From assembly GCA_947649575.1 (NCBI GenBank), contig CANSRZ010000004.1, positions 1-64,000 on the forward strand: DNA of 64,000 nucleotides, given 5' to 3'. Of this stretch, positions 26,344 to 34,942 are shown one piece after another. This stretch comes from an uncultured Clostridia bacterium. GTDB lineage: Bacteria; Bacillota; Clostridia; Christensenellales; UBA1242. The position numbers were made by a program, and so were the translations under genes. A model generated the notes under the pieces. It was given only the letters and a program-made list of their open reading frames with translations, made no database searches and was not told the origin of the DNA. Each line of letters begins with the position of its first letter. The first letter of the stretch is position 1.

Positions 26344-27804
26344 ATGAAAGTTGAAAAATTATTTGAAAATGTTGCCAAGGATGAGGAAATTGAAAATATC
26401 AAAGATTTTGAAATAAACAAAGTTGCAATCAACTCTAAGCTTGTTGAAGAGGGGGATGTTTTTGTTGCGTTAAACGGCGGGCAAACGGACGGCAATAAGT
26501 TTGTTTATGAAGCTATTGCAAATGGCGCAAAAGTTATTGTTTCAGAAAAGGATTTGGGCCTTAGCAATCAAGTGGTTGTTGAAGATGCAAGAAGTTCATT
26601 TTCACTTTTATGCAAAAATTTAAATGAAAAAGCGTGCGAAAAGCTGAAAATTATTGCAATAACTGGCACTAATGGAAAAACAACAACTTCTCATATTTTG
26701 GGAAGTATAATTTCAAGGCTTGGTCACAAAGTGGCAGTTATTGGAACGCTAGGTGCAAAGTTTGATGGCAAAGTGATTGACACAGGCTTTACAACTCCTG
26801 ATCCAGATATCTTGCATAAACTGTTTTATGACATGAAAAATGCAGGCGTGGAATATGTTGTTATGGAAGCGTCGGCACATGCAATAGCTCTTAAAAAACT
26901 TGATGGGATAAAGTTTGAAGCAGGAGTTTTGACAAATATAACCCAAGACCATCTAGATTTTTTCAAAACAATGGATAATTATGCGGAAGCAAAGTTGAGT
27001 TTTTTTGACAAAAAATATTGCAAATATGGTGTTGTTTGCAAGGACGATGAAAGAGTTCAAGAGTTTTTGAAAAGAGAAAGTAATATTCCAATTGTCACTT
27101 ATGGTGTTGACCATTTATGTGATTGTTTTGCAACGGCTGTTGACGCAGACATGAGTGGAACAACTTTTATTATGAATTGTTTTGACGAAATAGTTCGTGC
27201 AAAATCTCAACTTATAGGCAAGTATAATATTCAAAATATTTTAGCGTCTATGCTTGTGTGCGCATGTGAAAATATGCCAATAAAAGAATGTCTTTCTGCG
27301 CTTGAGCAGGTCACTCCTGTTGAGGGTAGATTTAATGTTATTGGCATGGATAATTTTCATGTGGTGTTTGATTATGCTCATTCACCTGATGGGCTTGAAA
27401 ATTTGCTTAAAACAGCAAGACCGTTGACTGAGGGCAAGTTGATAACTGTGTTTGGCTGCGGCGGCAATCGTGATAAAGGCAAGCGTCCAATCATGGGCAA
27501 GATTGCAAGCAAATATTCTGACCATGTTATTTTGACTAGTGATAATCCGCGTTTTGAAAAGCCAATGGATATTATCAAGCAGATAGAAAAAGGTGTCAGC
27601 GGAAGTTATGAAATTTGCCCTGACAGAACTTATGCCATAAATAGCGGGTTAAATCAGTGCAAAAAGGGAGATACTTTGATTATTGCTGGCAAGGCTGGTG
27701 AAAAATATCAAGATATTAACGGTAAAAAAATTCCGTACAATGATTTTGATGTGGTATATAATCACTATCGCCAGCGTAAAAATAATCTAGGAGAAAATGA
27801 ATGA
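26344..27804 (+). CDS. murE: UDP-MurNAc-L-Ala-D-Glu:meso-diaminopimelate ligase
   Basis: 486 residues. Adds the third amino acid of the stem peptide. Domain 1 (about 1-95, KVAINSKLVEEGDVFVALNGGQTDG), P-loop ITGTNGKTTTSH near 108, domain 3 with VVFDYAHSPDGLENLL and FGCGGNRDKGKRP. The signature TSDNPRFEKP near 400 is the DNPR motif of meso-diaminopimelate-adding enzymes; lysine-adding ones differ. The ATG at 26344 follows AGAGGT, whereas the in-frame ATG at 26311 overlaps the ddl stop without a ribosome site. The stop overlaps mraY by four bases. Confidence 0.96.
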   Translation: MKVEKLFENVAKDEEIENIKDFEINKVAINSKLVEEGDVFVALNGGQTDGNKFVYEAIANGAKVIVSEKDLGLSNQVVVEDARSSFSLLCKNLNEKACEKLKIIAITGTNGKTTTSHILGSIISRLGHKVAVIGTLGAKFDGKVIDTGFTTPDPDILHKLFYDMKNAGVEYVVMEASAHAIALKKLDGIKFEAGVLTNITQDHLDFFKTMDNYAEAKLSFFDKKYCKYGVVCKDDERVQEFLKRESNIPIVTYGVDHLCDCFATAVDADMSGTTFIMNCFDEIVRAKSQLIGKYNIQNILASMLVCACENMPIKECLSALEQVTPVEGRFNVIGMDNFHVVFDYAHSPDGLENLLKTARPLTEGKLITVFGCGGNRDKGKRPIMGKIASKYSDHVILTSDNPRFEKPMDIIKQIEKGVSGSYEICPDRTYAINSGLNQCKKGDTLIIAGKAGEKYQDINGKKIPYNDFDVVYNHYRQRKNNLGENE

Positions 27805-28763
27805 TTGCTAAATATTTTGCTGTTTGTTTAACTGCGTTAGGGGTTGGACTTGTTTTGGGATTTCCTATTTTAAAGCTTTGCAAAAAGCTTAAATTTTCCC
27901 AAACAATCCTCCATTATGTGGACAAGCATGCTGGCAAGAGCGGAACTCCAACTATGGGTGGCTTGATTTTTATCTTTGCAAGCATAATTGCTTCTGCTTT
28001 CTTTTTGCGCGGTGACTATTTTTGGAGTATGCTTTGTCTTTTGGTTATGTTGTTTTATGGCGTTCTTGGATTTTTGGATGATTTTATCAAGATTAAGTTT
28101 CATCAAAACGAGGGCTTGAAACCTTATCAAAAAATAATTGGACAAGTTGGCATAGCTCTTGTGATTGCATTTTATGTTTATTTTAAAGTTGGTTCAACGC
28201 TTGATTTTTTTGGACTTAAACTTAATCTTTATTGGGGAATAATTCCATTTATTGTGTTTTTCTTTGTAGCAGTTACAAACTCGGTCAACTTGCTGGACGG
28301 GCTTGACGGCTTGGCAAGCGGAGTTAGCATGATTTATCTTGCTTTTATGGGGGTTATTTTAGCTTTTCTCGGTTGGGGGAACTTAGCACTTGTTTCCTTT
28401 GCTGTTGTTGGCGGGCTGATTGCGTTTATTTTGTTTAACGGCTTTCCTGCAAAGATATTTATGGGCGATACTGGCTCGCTTGCGCTTGGAGGATTTATCG
28501 CTTCAATAGCAGTGTTCTCTGGCACTGAACTTATTCTGCCAATTTTGGGACTGCTTTTTGTGCTAACTGCACTTTCCGATATTATACAAGTTTTGCATTA
28601 CAAGCGGACAAAGAAAAGAATTTTCAAAATGGCGCCGCTTCATCATCATTTTGAACAGCTTGGCGTGCATGAAAACAAAATTGTCACCATATATATAGTT
28701 ATAACATTTGTGCTGGGCATGGGATGCACGCTTGGCTATATGTTTGCACTAGGGGTGATTTAA
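27801..28763 (+). CDS. mraY: Phospho-MurNAc-pentapeptide transferase
   Basis: 320 residues. Integral membrane enzyme that makes lipid I on undecaprenyl phosphate. About ten membrane helices, with the family motifs KSGTPTMGGL, the Asp pair in FLDDFIKI, NSVNLLDGLDGLA, GFPAKIFMGDTGSLALGG and the histidine-rich MAPLHHHFE. ATGA overlap with murE, TAATG overlap with murD. Confidence 0.97.
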   Translation: MIAKYFAVCLTALGVGLVLGFPILKLCKKLKFSQTILHYVDKHAGKSGTPTMGGLIFIFASIIASAFFLRGDYFWSMLCLLVMLFYGVLGFLDDFIKIKFHQNEGLKPYQKIIGQVGIALVIAFYVYFKVGSTLDFFGLKLNLYWGIIPFIVFFFVAVTNSVNLLDGLDGLASGVSMIYLAFMGVILAFLGWGNLALVSFAVVGGLIAFILFNGFPAKIFMGDTGSLALGGFIASIAVFSGTELILPILGLLFVLTALSDIIQVLHYKRTKKRIFKMAPLHHHFEQLGVHENKIVTIYIVITFVLGMGCTLGYMFALGVI

Positions 28764-30052
28764 TGAAAGTAAGTGGCAAAAAGATTTTGGTTTATGGAAT
28801 GGGCTTATCTGGTCAAGCCGTTTGCAAACTTTTGCATAACAATGGCGCTTGTGTAAGTTTCTATGATGACGAAAATCGTTTTGGCACTTTTTTTAACTTT
28901 GATAAAAGTCCAACTCAAAGTCAATATGATATGGTTGTTGTAAGCCCAGGGGTTAAAGTTATTGGCAATAAGTTGATATCGCATTTTATAATCAACAAGA
29001 CACCGATTTTTAGCGAACTTGATATCGGCTATTTGTTTGGAAAAGGGAAATTTGTTGGTATAACTGGCACGAACGGAAAAACAACTGTGACAAGCTTGGT
29101 TGGCAAAATTTTTAAAGAGGCTGGCAAGGAAAGTGTTGTTTGCGGAAATATTGGCTTGCCTGTTTGCAGTGCTATTGAAAAGGGAAGCAAGCGAACAATT
29201 TATATAACTGAGGTGTCAAACTTTCAACTTGAACTTTCAAATCACTTTTTTGCTTCAACTGCGTGTCTGCTAAATATTCAGCCTGACCATTTGGATAGGC
29301 ATGGAAGCATGCAAGAATATGTGCGAGTTAAGAAAAAAATATTTTCTTCAAAACACGCTCGAAAAGTTGTTTTAAATTTTGATGACGAATATTCTAAGAC
29401 ATCAATAATTTCTAGAAAAAATATGTTTTTTTCAAAAAAAATGCTAAATAAAGGCGTTTTTGTGAAAAATAACTGCATTTATCATAATAAAACAAAGATT
29501 ATTTCGCTAAACGATATCCCGCTTTTGGGCGAGAAAAACCTTGAAAATGTGTTGGCTGCTGTTGCAATTTCAGTCGTTAACAAAATTAAGCCGAGGTTTA
29601 TTAAATCTGCAATTATGACATTTGTTCCGCCTGCTCATCGCTTGCAATATCTCGGCAAATTTAACGGTGCGCTTGTTTATGACGATAGCAAGGCTACAAA
29701 TATTCCGTCTGTTGAGGGGGCTTTGACTGCTTTGCGAGGCGGGAATATTATTTTGCTTATGGGCGGACGAAACAAGGCTTTAATTTTTGACGAGTTTTTT
29801 GAAAAGAATTATGATATTTCAAAAGTTGTTTGCTTTGGCGAGTGTGGCGAAGAAATCAATAAAAGTGCTTTGGCGTTTGGCTATGATAGTGTTTGTTTTG
29901 AGAAGTTGCAAAATGCATGTGATTATGTGAAAACATGTGCATGTGAAAATACAATAATTTTATTAAGCCCAGCATGTGCAAGCTTTGATGAATTTTCTTC
30001 TTATGCTGTGCGAGGTGAAAGATTTAAGGAGTATATTTTTGGCAAAGAATAA
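28763..30052 (+). CDS. murD: UDP-MurNAc-L-alanine--D-glutamate ligase
   Basis: 429 residues. Adds D-glutamate. N-terminal Rossmann domain (ILVYGMGLSGQAVCKLL), P-loop GITGTNGKTTVTSL near 102, EVSNFQLE, NIQPDHLDRHGS, YDDSKATNIPSVEGAL, ILLMGGRNK and LSPACASFDEFSSYAVRGERF. The ATG at 28763 overlaps the mraY stop; the in-frame ATG at 28724 lies inside mraY. The ftsW start lies within its 3' end. Confidence 0.96.
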   Translation: MKVSGKKILVYGMGLSGQAVCKLLHNNGACVSFYDDENRFGTFFNFDKSPTQSQYDMVVVSPGVKVIGNKLISHFIINKTPIFSELDIGYLFGKGKFVGITGTNGKTTVTSLVGKIFKEAGKESVVCGNIGLPVCSAIEKGSKRTIYITEVSNFQLELSNHFFASTACLLNIQPDHLDRHGSMQEYVRVKKKIFSSKHARKVVLNFDDEYSKTSIISRKNMFFSKKMLNKGVFVKNNCIYHNKTKIISLNDIPLLGEKNLENVLAAVAISVVNKIKPRFIKSAIMTFVPPAHRLQYLGKFNGALVYDDSKATNIPSVEGALTALRGGNIILLMGGRNKALIFDEFFEKNYDISKVVCFGECGEEINKSALAFGYDSVCFEKLQNACDYVKTCACENTIILLSPACASFDEFSSYAVRGERFKEYIFGKE

Positions 30053-31184
30053 AGCTTTTGCAAGAAAAAAGTTGAATATTTTTGATAAAAAAATTGCTTT
30101 TGACAGCAAAAGTCTTTTTGTAGTCTTGCTTGTGATTGGGCTTGCATCTTTTGGCTGTTTAATGGTTTACAGCGCAAGTTATTATTCTGCTCAGCATCAT
30201 TATAACAATCAATATTTCTTTTTGTTTAAGCAAATTTTTGGCGTTGTACTTGGCATATTTGCAATGGCGTTCTTCTACTTTTTTGATTATCATCGTTTGG
30301 CTAAACTTAAATGGTGGATTGTTGGCGCGTCACTTGTTCTTCTTGTTTTGGTCTTTATCCCTGGGCTTGGAGTTGAAAGTTATGGCGCAAAACGTTGGGT
30401 TTCTATTCTAGGGATTTCTATTCAGCCGTCTGAAATTGCCAAATTTGCACTTGTTATTTTTTGCGCTTCATATATGGCAGAAAATCATGACAAAACAAAA
30501 ACTTTGAAAGGGCTGCTTCCAATCCTTTGTGTGGCGGGTGCGTTTTGCTTGCTTATCATGCTTGAACCGTCTATGAGTGTAACAATGTGCATATGTTTTG
30601 TAACTTTATTTATGCTGATAATTGGCGGAATTAGCAAAAAACACACTTTGATGTTTTCAATTCCAGTTGTGCCTGCAGTGCCGTTGCTTATTATCCTTGA
30701 GCCTTACAGATTGAAGCGCCTCATGGCTTTTATTGACCCTTGGGCAACTCCGCAAGGTGAGGGCTTTCAACTTATTCAGTCCCTTTACAGCCTTGGCTCA
30801 GGAGGCTGGTTTGGAACAGGACTTTTCAATTCTCGTCAAAAATATCTTTTCTTGCCTTTTGCTGAAAGCGATTTTATTCTTTCAATCATTGGCGAGGAAA
30901 TTGGCTTTATCGGCTTGCTTATTCTTCTTGGATTTTTCTTAACGCTTGTAATTTTATTAATCAAAATTGCACTGAACGCAAAAGACCGCTTGGGGAGTAT
31001 GCTTGCTTCTGGAGTGGCGTTTGTTATTGGAGTGCAAACACTTTTGAACGTTGCCGTTGTGACAGGCTCAATTCCGCCAACCGGGCTGCCTCTGCCATTC
31101 ATATCAAGCGGAGGCACAAGCGTTTCCGTGTTTATGGGCGCTGTCGGCATTGCATTGAATGTTAGGAAGCAAGCCTTGCGTTAG
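30039..31184 (+). CDS. ftsW: Cell-division SEDS glycosyltransferase FtsW
   Basis: 381 residues. Septal peptidoglycan polymerase of the SEDS family. About ten membrane helices; VYSASYYSA after helix 1, ESYGAKRWVSI with PSEIAKFA, RLMAFIDPWATPQGEGFQLIQSL, ESDFILSIIGEE, and the C-terminal PPTGLPLPFISSGGTS. The start is TTG at 30039, seven bases after AAGGAG (30026-30031) and 14 bp inside murD; earlier ATGs lie deep in murD. Named FtsW rather than RodA from its place after murD. murG, its usual follower, is replaced by a repeat region, and its last codons already resemble the repeat. Confidence 0.92.
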   Translation: MAKNKAFARKKLNIFDKKIAFDSKSLFVVLLVIGLASFGCLMVYSASYYSAQHHYNNQYFFLFKQIFGVVLGIFAMAFFYFFDYHRLAKLKWWIVGASLVLLVLVFIPGLGVESYGAKRWVSILGISIQPSEIAKFALVIFCASYMAENHDKTKTLKGLLPILCVAGAFCLLIMLEPSMSVTMCICFVTLFMLIIGGISKKHTLMFSIPVVPAVPLLIILEPYRLKRLMAFIDPWATPQGEGFQLIQSLYSLGSGGWFGTGLFNSRQKYLFLPFAESDFILSIIGEEIGFIGLLILLGFFLTLVILLIKIALNAKDRLGSMLASGVAFVIGVQTLLNVAVVTGSIPPTGLPLPFISSGGTSVSVFMGAVGIALNVRKQALR

Positions 31185-31334
31185 ACTTCCAGCCCAAGCG
31201 CTGGGCGGTTGTCTTAATATTTTTTTAAAGCATATTTTATCCGTTCGCAACAAGCTTAACGTTTTGACTTGTCATGAACGTTTGGAGTTAAAATTTGGAT
31301 GCAGTTATAAGATAATCGCCAAGCGTTATGCTTG
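31185..31334. repeat. 62-bp family hairpin modules, mixed orientation, between ftsW and murA
   Basis: Plus-orientation stem GCCCA-agcgc-TGGGC (31192-31206) followed by GGTTGTCTTAATA; a degenerate CAAGC-ttaac at 31251; and a minus-orientation CAAGC-gttat-GCTTG (31320-31334) preceded by the complement of TTATCTTATAAC. No gene in this gap, where murG normally lies. Confidence 0.7.
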
Positions 31335-31396
31335 AGTTAAGCACAAAGCCGTGTAAAAAACATAGAATGATTATATGTTCATGCTTAGGAGGAAGA

Positions 31397-32653
31397 ATGT
31401 CTAAGTTTTTTATTAACGGCGGAAAGAAACTGCGTGGCGAGGTTGAAATTGAAAGTGCAAAAAATGCGCTGCTTCCTATTCTGTCGGCATGTAATCTGAT
31501 TGACGGCAAGGTCGTTTTACATAAAGTGCCAGCGTTTTCTGATGTTATTGCAATGCTTGACGTGTTAAAGCATTTGGGTGCAAAGGTGGAGTGGCAAGAT
31601 GATAGTGTGACTATTGACATGACAAGTCCAAAGCGTCATGATGTGCCTGTGGAACTTGCAAGCAAAGCAAGAGCATCTATATATATGCTTGGGCCGATTT
31701 TAGCAAGGAATAAAATTGCAAAAGTGGCTTATCCTGGCGGGTGCGAGATTGGGCTAAGGCCGATTGACTTACATCTTTCTGGGATGGGGGCGCTGGGGGC
31801 TAAGGTTGTTGAAAAGAATGGATATATTTATTGCAACGGGGCAAATATGAAAGGTGGAGATGTTATCCTTAACTTTCCAAGCGTTGGTGCAACTGAAAAT
31901 ATTATTATGGCATCAGTTTTGACAAAGGGTAGAACGCGAATATTCAACTGTGCGAAAGAGCCTGAAATTGTTGACCTACAAAACTTTTTGAACGCATGCG
32001 GAGCAAAAGTATATAACGCAGGCTGTGGAGTTATTGAAATTGAGGGAGTTGACAGGCTTAACGGTTGTGAATATCAAACAATTTCTGACAGAATTATTAC
32101 GGGCACGTACATGCTTGCTTGTGCAATGACGGGAGGCGAAATTACTTTAAAAAATGTAGACCCATCACATAATCAAGCATTGATATCAAAACTTTTAAAT
32201 TCTTCTTGCCAAATCCATATCAAAAATGATATAATCAAGATGAAAGCCAATGGCAGAGCAAAAGCTTTTGGAGAACTTGAAACTGCTGTTTATCCAGGAT
32301 TTCCAACAGATTTGCAGGCTCAGGCAATGGCTTTGCAGTGCGTTAGTGACGGCACAAGCATGATTGTTGAAAATCTGTTCGAGGCAAGGTTCAAGCATAT
32401 CCCAGAACTTATCAAAATGGGCGGGGATATAAGTTTCAGAGATAGAGTTTGCGTTGTTAGAGGCAAAAGCAAACTTTATGGCGCTGATGTGTTTGCTCAT
32501 GACCTTAGAGGCGGCGCAAGCCTTGTTATGGCGGGACTTGTTGCAGAGGGTTATACAACAATCAGCAATATTCAGCTGATAGACCGCGGATATTTTAAAC
32601 TTGAGCATACTTTGACCGCACTTGGAGCTGATATAAAAAGGATTGAGGATTGA
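31397..32653 (+). CDS. murA: UDP-N-acetylglucosamine 1-carboxyvinyltransferase
   Basis: 418 residues. First committed step of peptidoglycan synthesis, adding enolpyruvate to UDP-GlcNAc. GGKKLRGEVEIESAKNALLPIL at the N-terminus, then the active-site loop PGGCEIGLRPIDLHL with the Cys that fosfomycin alkylates, FPSVGATENI, and YPGFPTDLQAQ-MA, DRGYFKLE at the end. The ATG at 31397 follows AGGAGG (31387-31392); in-frame ATGs from 31328 lie in or near the repeat. The TGA overlaps the ftsQ TTG start. Confidence 0.96.
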   Translation: MSKFFINGGKKLRGEVEIESAKNALLPILSACNLIDGKVVLHKVPAFSDVIAMLDVLKHLGAKVEWQDDSVTIDMTSPKRHDVPVELASKARASIYMLGPILARNKIAKVAYPGGCEIGLRPIDLHLSGMGALGAKVVEKNGYIYCNGANMKGGDVILNFPSVGATENIIMASVLTKGRTRIFNCAKEPEIVDLQNFLNACGAKVYNAGCGVIEIEGVDRLNGCEYQTISDRIITGTYMLACAMTGGEITLKNVDPSHNQALISKLLNSSCQIHIKNDIIKMKANGRAKAFGELETAVYPGFPTDLQAQAMALQCVSDGTSMIVENLFEARFKHIPELIKMGGDISFRDRVCVVRGKSKLYGADVFAHDLRGGASLVMAGLVAEGYTTISNIQLIDRGYFKLEHTLTALGADIKRIED

Positions 32654-33528
32654 AGAAAAAGCTTTTGATTATTTTTGGAAGTGTTTTTGCAGTCATTGCG
32701 CTTCTTGTTATCCTTTGTTTCACACTTTTTGCTTTAAGAAGCGTGAAAGTTAATTTCAGGACAAGCATTGACGCAAATATTCCAAGCCAAGAAGAGATTG
32801 TTGAGGCAGGAGATTTCTCTTATCGCATGCCTGTGTTTTTTCTCAGCAAAAAATCATATAAAAAGAATATAGAAGAAAAATTCCCTTATGTGGAAGTTAT
32901 CAATATTGAAACGCGTTTTCCTGGCAAACTGATTGTTCACATAAGAGAGCGCCAAGAAATCTATGCCTTTATTCATAACGGGAGAACATATTTTTGTGAT
33001 AACAATCTTGTTGTGCTAAGATTTGTAGACAATAGCGGATATCTTTCATCGCAAGAGAATTCTATTTTGATTGAGGGGCTTGAGCTTGGCAGCGAAGAAA
33101 TCAATGTTGGCGACAGACTTGTTTCAGCCACTTATGTTGATGTTTATGACGCGTTAGTTGAAAATAACAGACTGTTTTTTGAACAACAATCAATTATCAA
33201 AAAAATAATTTTTTCTTCAACAGTTGACAACAACACAAACAAAAAAGCAACAAGTTTTGTGATAAACACATTTGACAATCATGAGTTTAGAGTTTACAAT
33301 TCAGACAAATATTTAAGAGTAAAAATGGCAAAATTCCTTTCTGCTTATTCAAATCTATATGAATATATTGGCAAGCCAATCACCCAGGACAGTGCTTCTG
33401 AATATTATGGGCAAGTTTGGACGGCTGATATGCTTGATAGTGCATATGTTGTTATAAACAATTATTATAATGTTACAAGTGAAAGCAAAAGTTGTTATGC
33501 AAATGTTTTTCCTGCTGAGAAAGAGTGA
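32650..33528 (+). CDS. ftsQ: Cell-division protein FtsQ/DivIB
   Basis: 292 residues. Bitopic divisome protein bridging early and late division proteins. Short cytoplasmic basic N-terminus, one membrane helix (about 5-28), then a POTRA-like domain (about 30-105) with KNIEEKFPYVEVINIETRFP and KLIVHIRERQEIYAF, typical of FtsQ/DivIB, and a beta domain to the end. Start TTG at 32650, overlapping the murA stop, with AAAAGGATTGAGGA upstream. Weakly conserved family, assigned from POTRA motif and position. Confidence 0.88.
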   Translation: MKKKLLIIFGSVFAVIALLVILCFTLFALRSVKVNFRTSIDANIPSQEEIVEAGDFSYRMPVFFLSKKSYKKNIEEKFPYVEVINIETRFPGKLIVHIRERQEIYAFIHNGRTYFCDNNLVVLRFVDNSGYLSSQENSILIEGLELGSEEINVGDRLVSATYVDVYDALVENNRLFFEQQSIIKKIIFSSTVDNNTNKKATSFVINTFDNHEFRVYNSDKYLRVKMAKFLSAYSNLYEYIGKPITQDSASEYYGQVWTADMLDSAYVVINNYYNVTSESKSCYANVFPAEKE

Positions 33529-33604
33529 AATTTGAATAAACTGATATAAAAAACGCGAAAAATGTAAAAATTTGTATATATTTATATAAATATATACTTA
33601 AAAA

Positions 33605-33648
33605 CAAAGTAACTTTGTGTAAATGTTTGACAAAGTTATCTTTTTTTT
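33605..33648 (+). terminator. Terminator after ftsQ, overlapping the next promoter
   Basis: AAAGTAACTTTGT (33606-33618) with ACAAAGTTATCTTT (33630-33643), 11-nt loop, T8. The -35 box of the downstream promoter lies in its right arm. Confidence 0.65.
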
Positions 33649-33656
33649 GTTAAAAT
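33627..33656 (+). promoter_or_regulatory. Promoter of ftsA-like gene
   Basis: TTGACA (33627-33632), 18-bp spacer, TAAAAT (33651-33656), then AAAGGTG before the ATG at 33675. Confidence 0.65.
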
Positions 33657-33674
33657 CATATTAAAGGTGATATT

Positions 33675-34805
33675 ATGGCAAAAAATAACAATGTTTTAGT
33701 TTTTGATATTGGCTCTTCAAAAATCAGGGCAATGGTGGCAAGTCAGGGTGTGAATAACACTTTTATTATCAAGTCACAAGCAAATCTTGACTATGCTGGT
33801 TTTTATGAGGGGCGTTTTCTGGATGAAGAGGGCTTATTAGATACATTTAATGAAGTGTTGGATATGCTTGATTTTGTTCCAGGCAAGAATAACGATAAAA
33901 TTTATATTGGAGTGCCAGCAGAATTCTCTTCTGTTATCAATACAACGGCATCAATCAATTTTGGAGAAAAGAAGAAAATTAAAAAGAGTGATATAGACAC
34001 ACTTTTCTATTCTGCAAGCGAAAAGGCAAAAGAAGAAAATGCTGAAATCTTGACAGTTTGTCCAATTTTATATAGATTGGATGAGGGCAGGGTTGTTTCA
34101 AATCTTATCGGTGAACAAGCTTCCTCAATTTCAGCAGAACTTTCAGTTATCTATGCTGGCAGAGGCTTTATAAGCATATTCAATCAAGTTGTTGGCAATC
34201 TTGGCTTTGAAAGCGTGGAATATATTTCAGAACCGCTCAGCGAGGGACTTTTCTGTTTGAGCGCTGACGAGCGTGAAGATTTAAATATGATTATCAATGT
34301 TGGTGATCTTACAACCTCAGTTTCATTTGTGAAAGGCGACGGACTTGTCAATTTATATTCATTTTCTTATGGTGGCGGGCATATAACAAATGACCTTTCA
34401 GAGGCTTTCGAACTTTCTCTTCAAGAAGCGGACAAGCTTAAAAGACAAGTCGTGCTATCATTGAAAGGCAAACAGAACGATTTTTATGAACTCATGAGTG
34501 ACAGCGGGAAAATATTAAAAATTCCGCTTAACACAGCCAATGAGGTTGTGGGATACAGGTTAGATGCCATTGGCTCAGCAATTGCACAGTGTTTGCAGTT
34601 GTTCTCAAAGGAATATATTCCTTATCTTCCAGTTTCTTTAACAGGAAGTGGGGTTAGCCTTATCAAGGGCGGGCGTGACTATTTGGCTAAATGCCTTGGC
34701 AGAAATATATCTTATGGAGTTCCTCCATTGCCAGGCAAAGAAAAACCTCAAAATGCGTCGATTTTGTCATTAGTAGCTTATGCATTGCATAATTCTGATG
34801 CATAA
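33675..34805 (+). CDS. ftsA: FtsA-like cell-division ATPase
   Basis: 376 residues. Actin-family fold: phosphate-1 loop VFDIGSSKIRAMVA, SHS2-type insert (VYIGVPAEFSSVINTTASI region, about 75-170), phosphate-2 INVGDLTTSVSFV, SYGGGHITNDLSEAF, and the adenosine loop LTGSGVSLIKGG. FtsA tethers FtsZ to the membrane through a C-terminal amphipathic helix. Here the protein ends shortly after the last actin motif (PPLPGKEKPQNAS, SLVAYALHNSDA) with no long linker and no evident amphipathic helix. The place directly before ftsZ supports the name; sequence divergence keeps it short of certain. Confidence 0.82.
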   Translation: MAKNNNVLVFDIGSSKIRAMVASQGVNNTFIIKSQANLDYAGFYEGRFLDEEGLLDTFNEVLDMLDFVPGKNNDKIYIGVPAEFSSVINTTASINFGEKKKIKKSDIDTLFYSASEKAKEENAEILTVCPILYRLDEGRVVSNLIGEQASSISAELSVIYAGRGFISIFNQVVGNLGFESVEYISEPLSEGLFCLSADEREDLNMIINVGDLTTSVSFVKGDGLVNLYSFSYGGGHITNDLSEAFELSLQEADKLKRQVVLSLKGKQNDFYELMSDSGKILKIPLNTANEVVGYRLDAIGSAIAQCLQLFSKEYIPYLPVSLTGSGVSLIKGGRDYLAKCLGRNISYGVPPLPGKEKPQNASILSLVAYALHNSDA

Positions 34806-34860
34806 AATTCAAAAAATATGAAAATTTATGCAAAAATTTTCTGAAAATGTTAAAAATTTC

Positions 34861-34889
34861 TTGCGTATTTATGCAAAATGTTATAAAAT
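34861..34889 (+). promoter_or_regulatory. Putative promoter of ftsZ
   Basis: TTGCGT (34861-34866), 17-bp spacer, TAAAAT (34884-34889), about 50 bp before the ATG. Confidence 0.5.
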
Positions 34890-34942
34890 AAGGGTGTAAA
34901 AGCGATTAACTTACAAATGTTAATCAAAAAAGGAGATATGTT

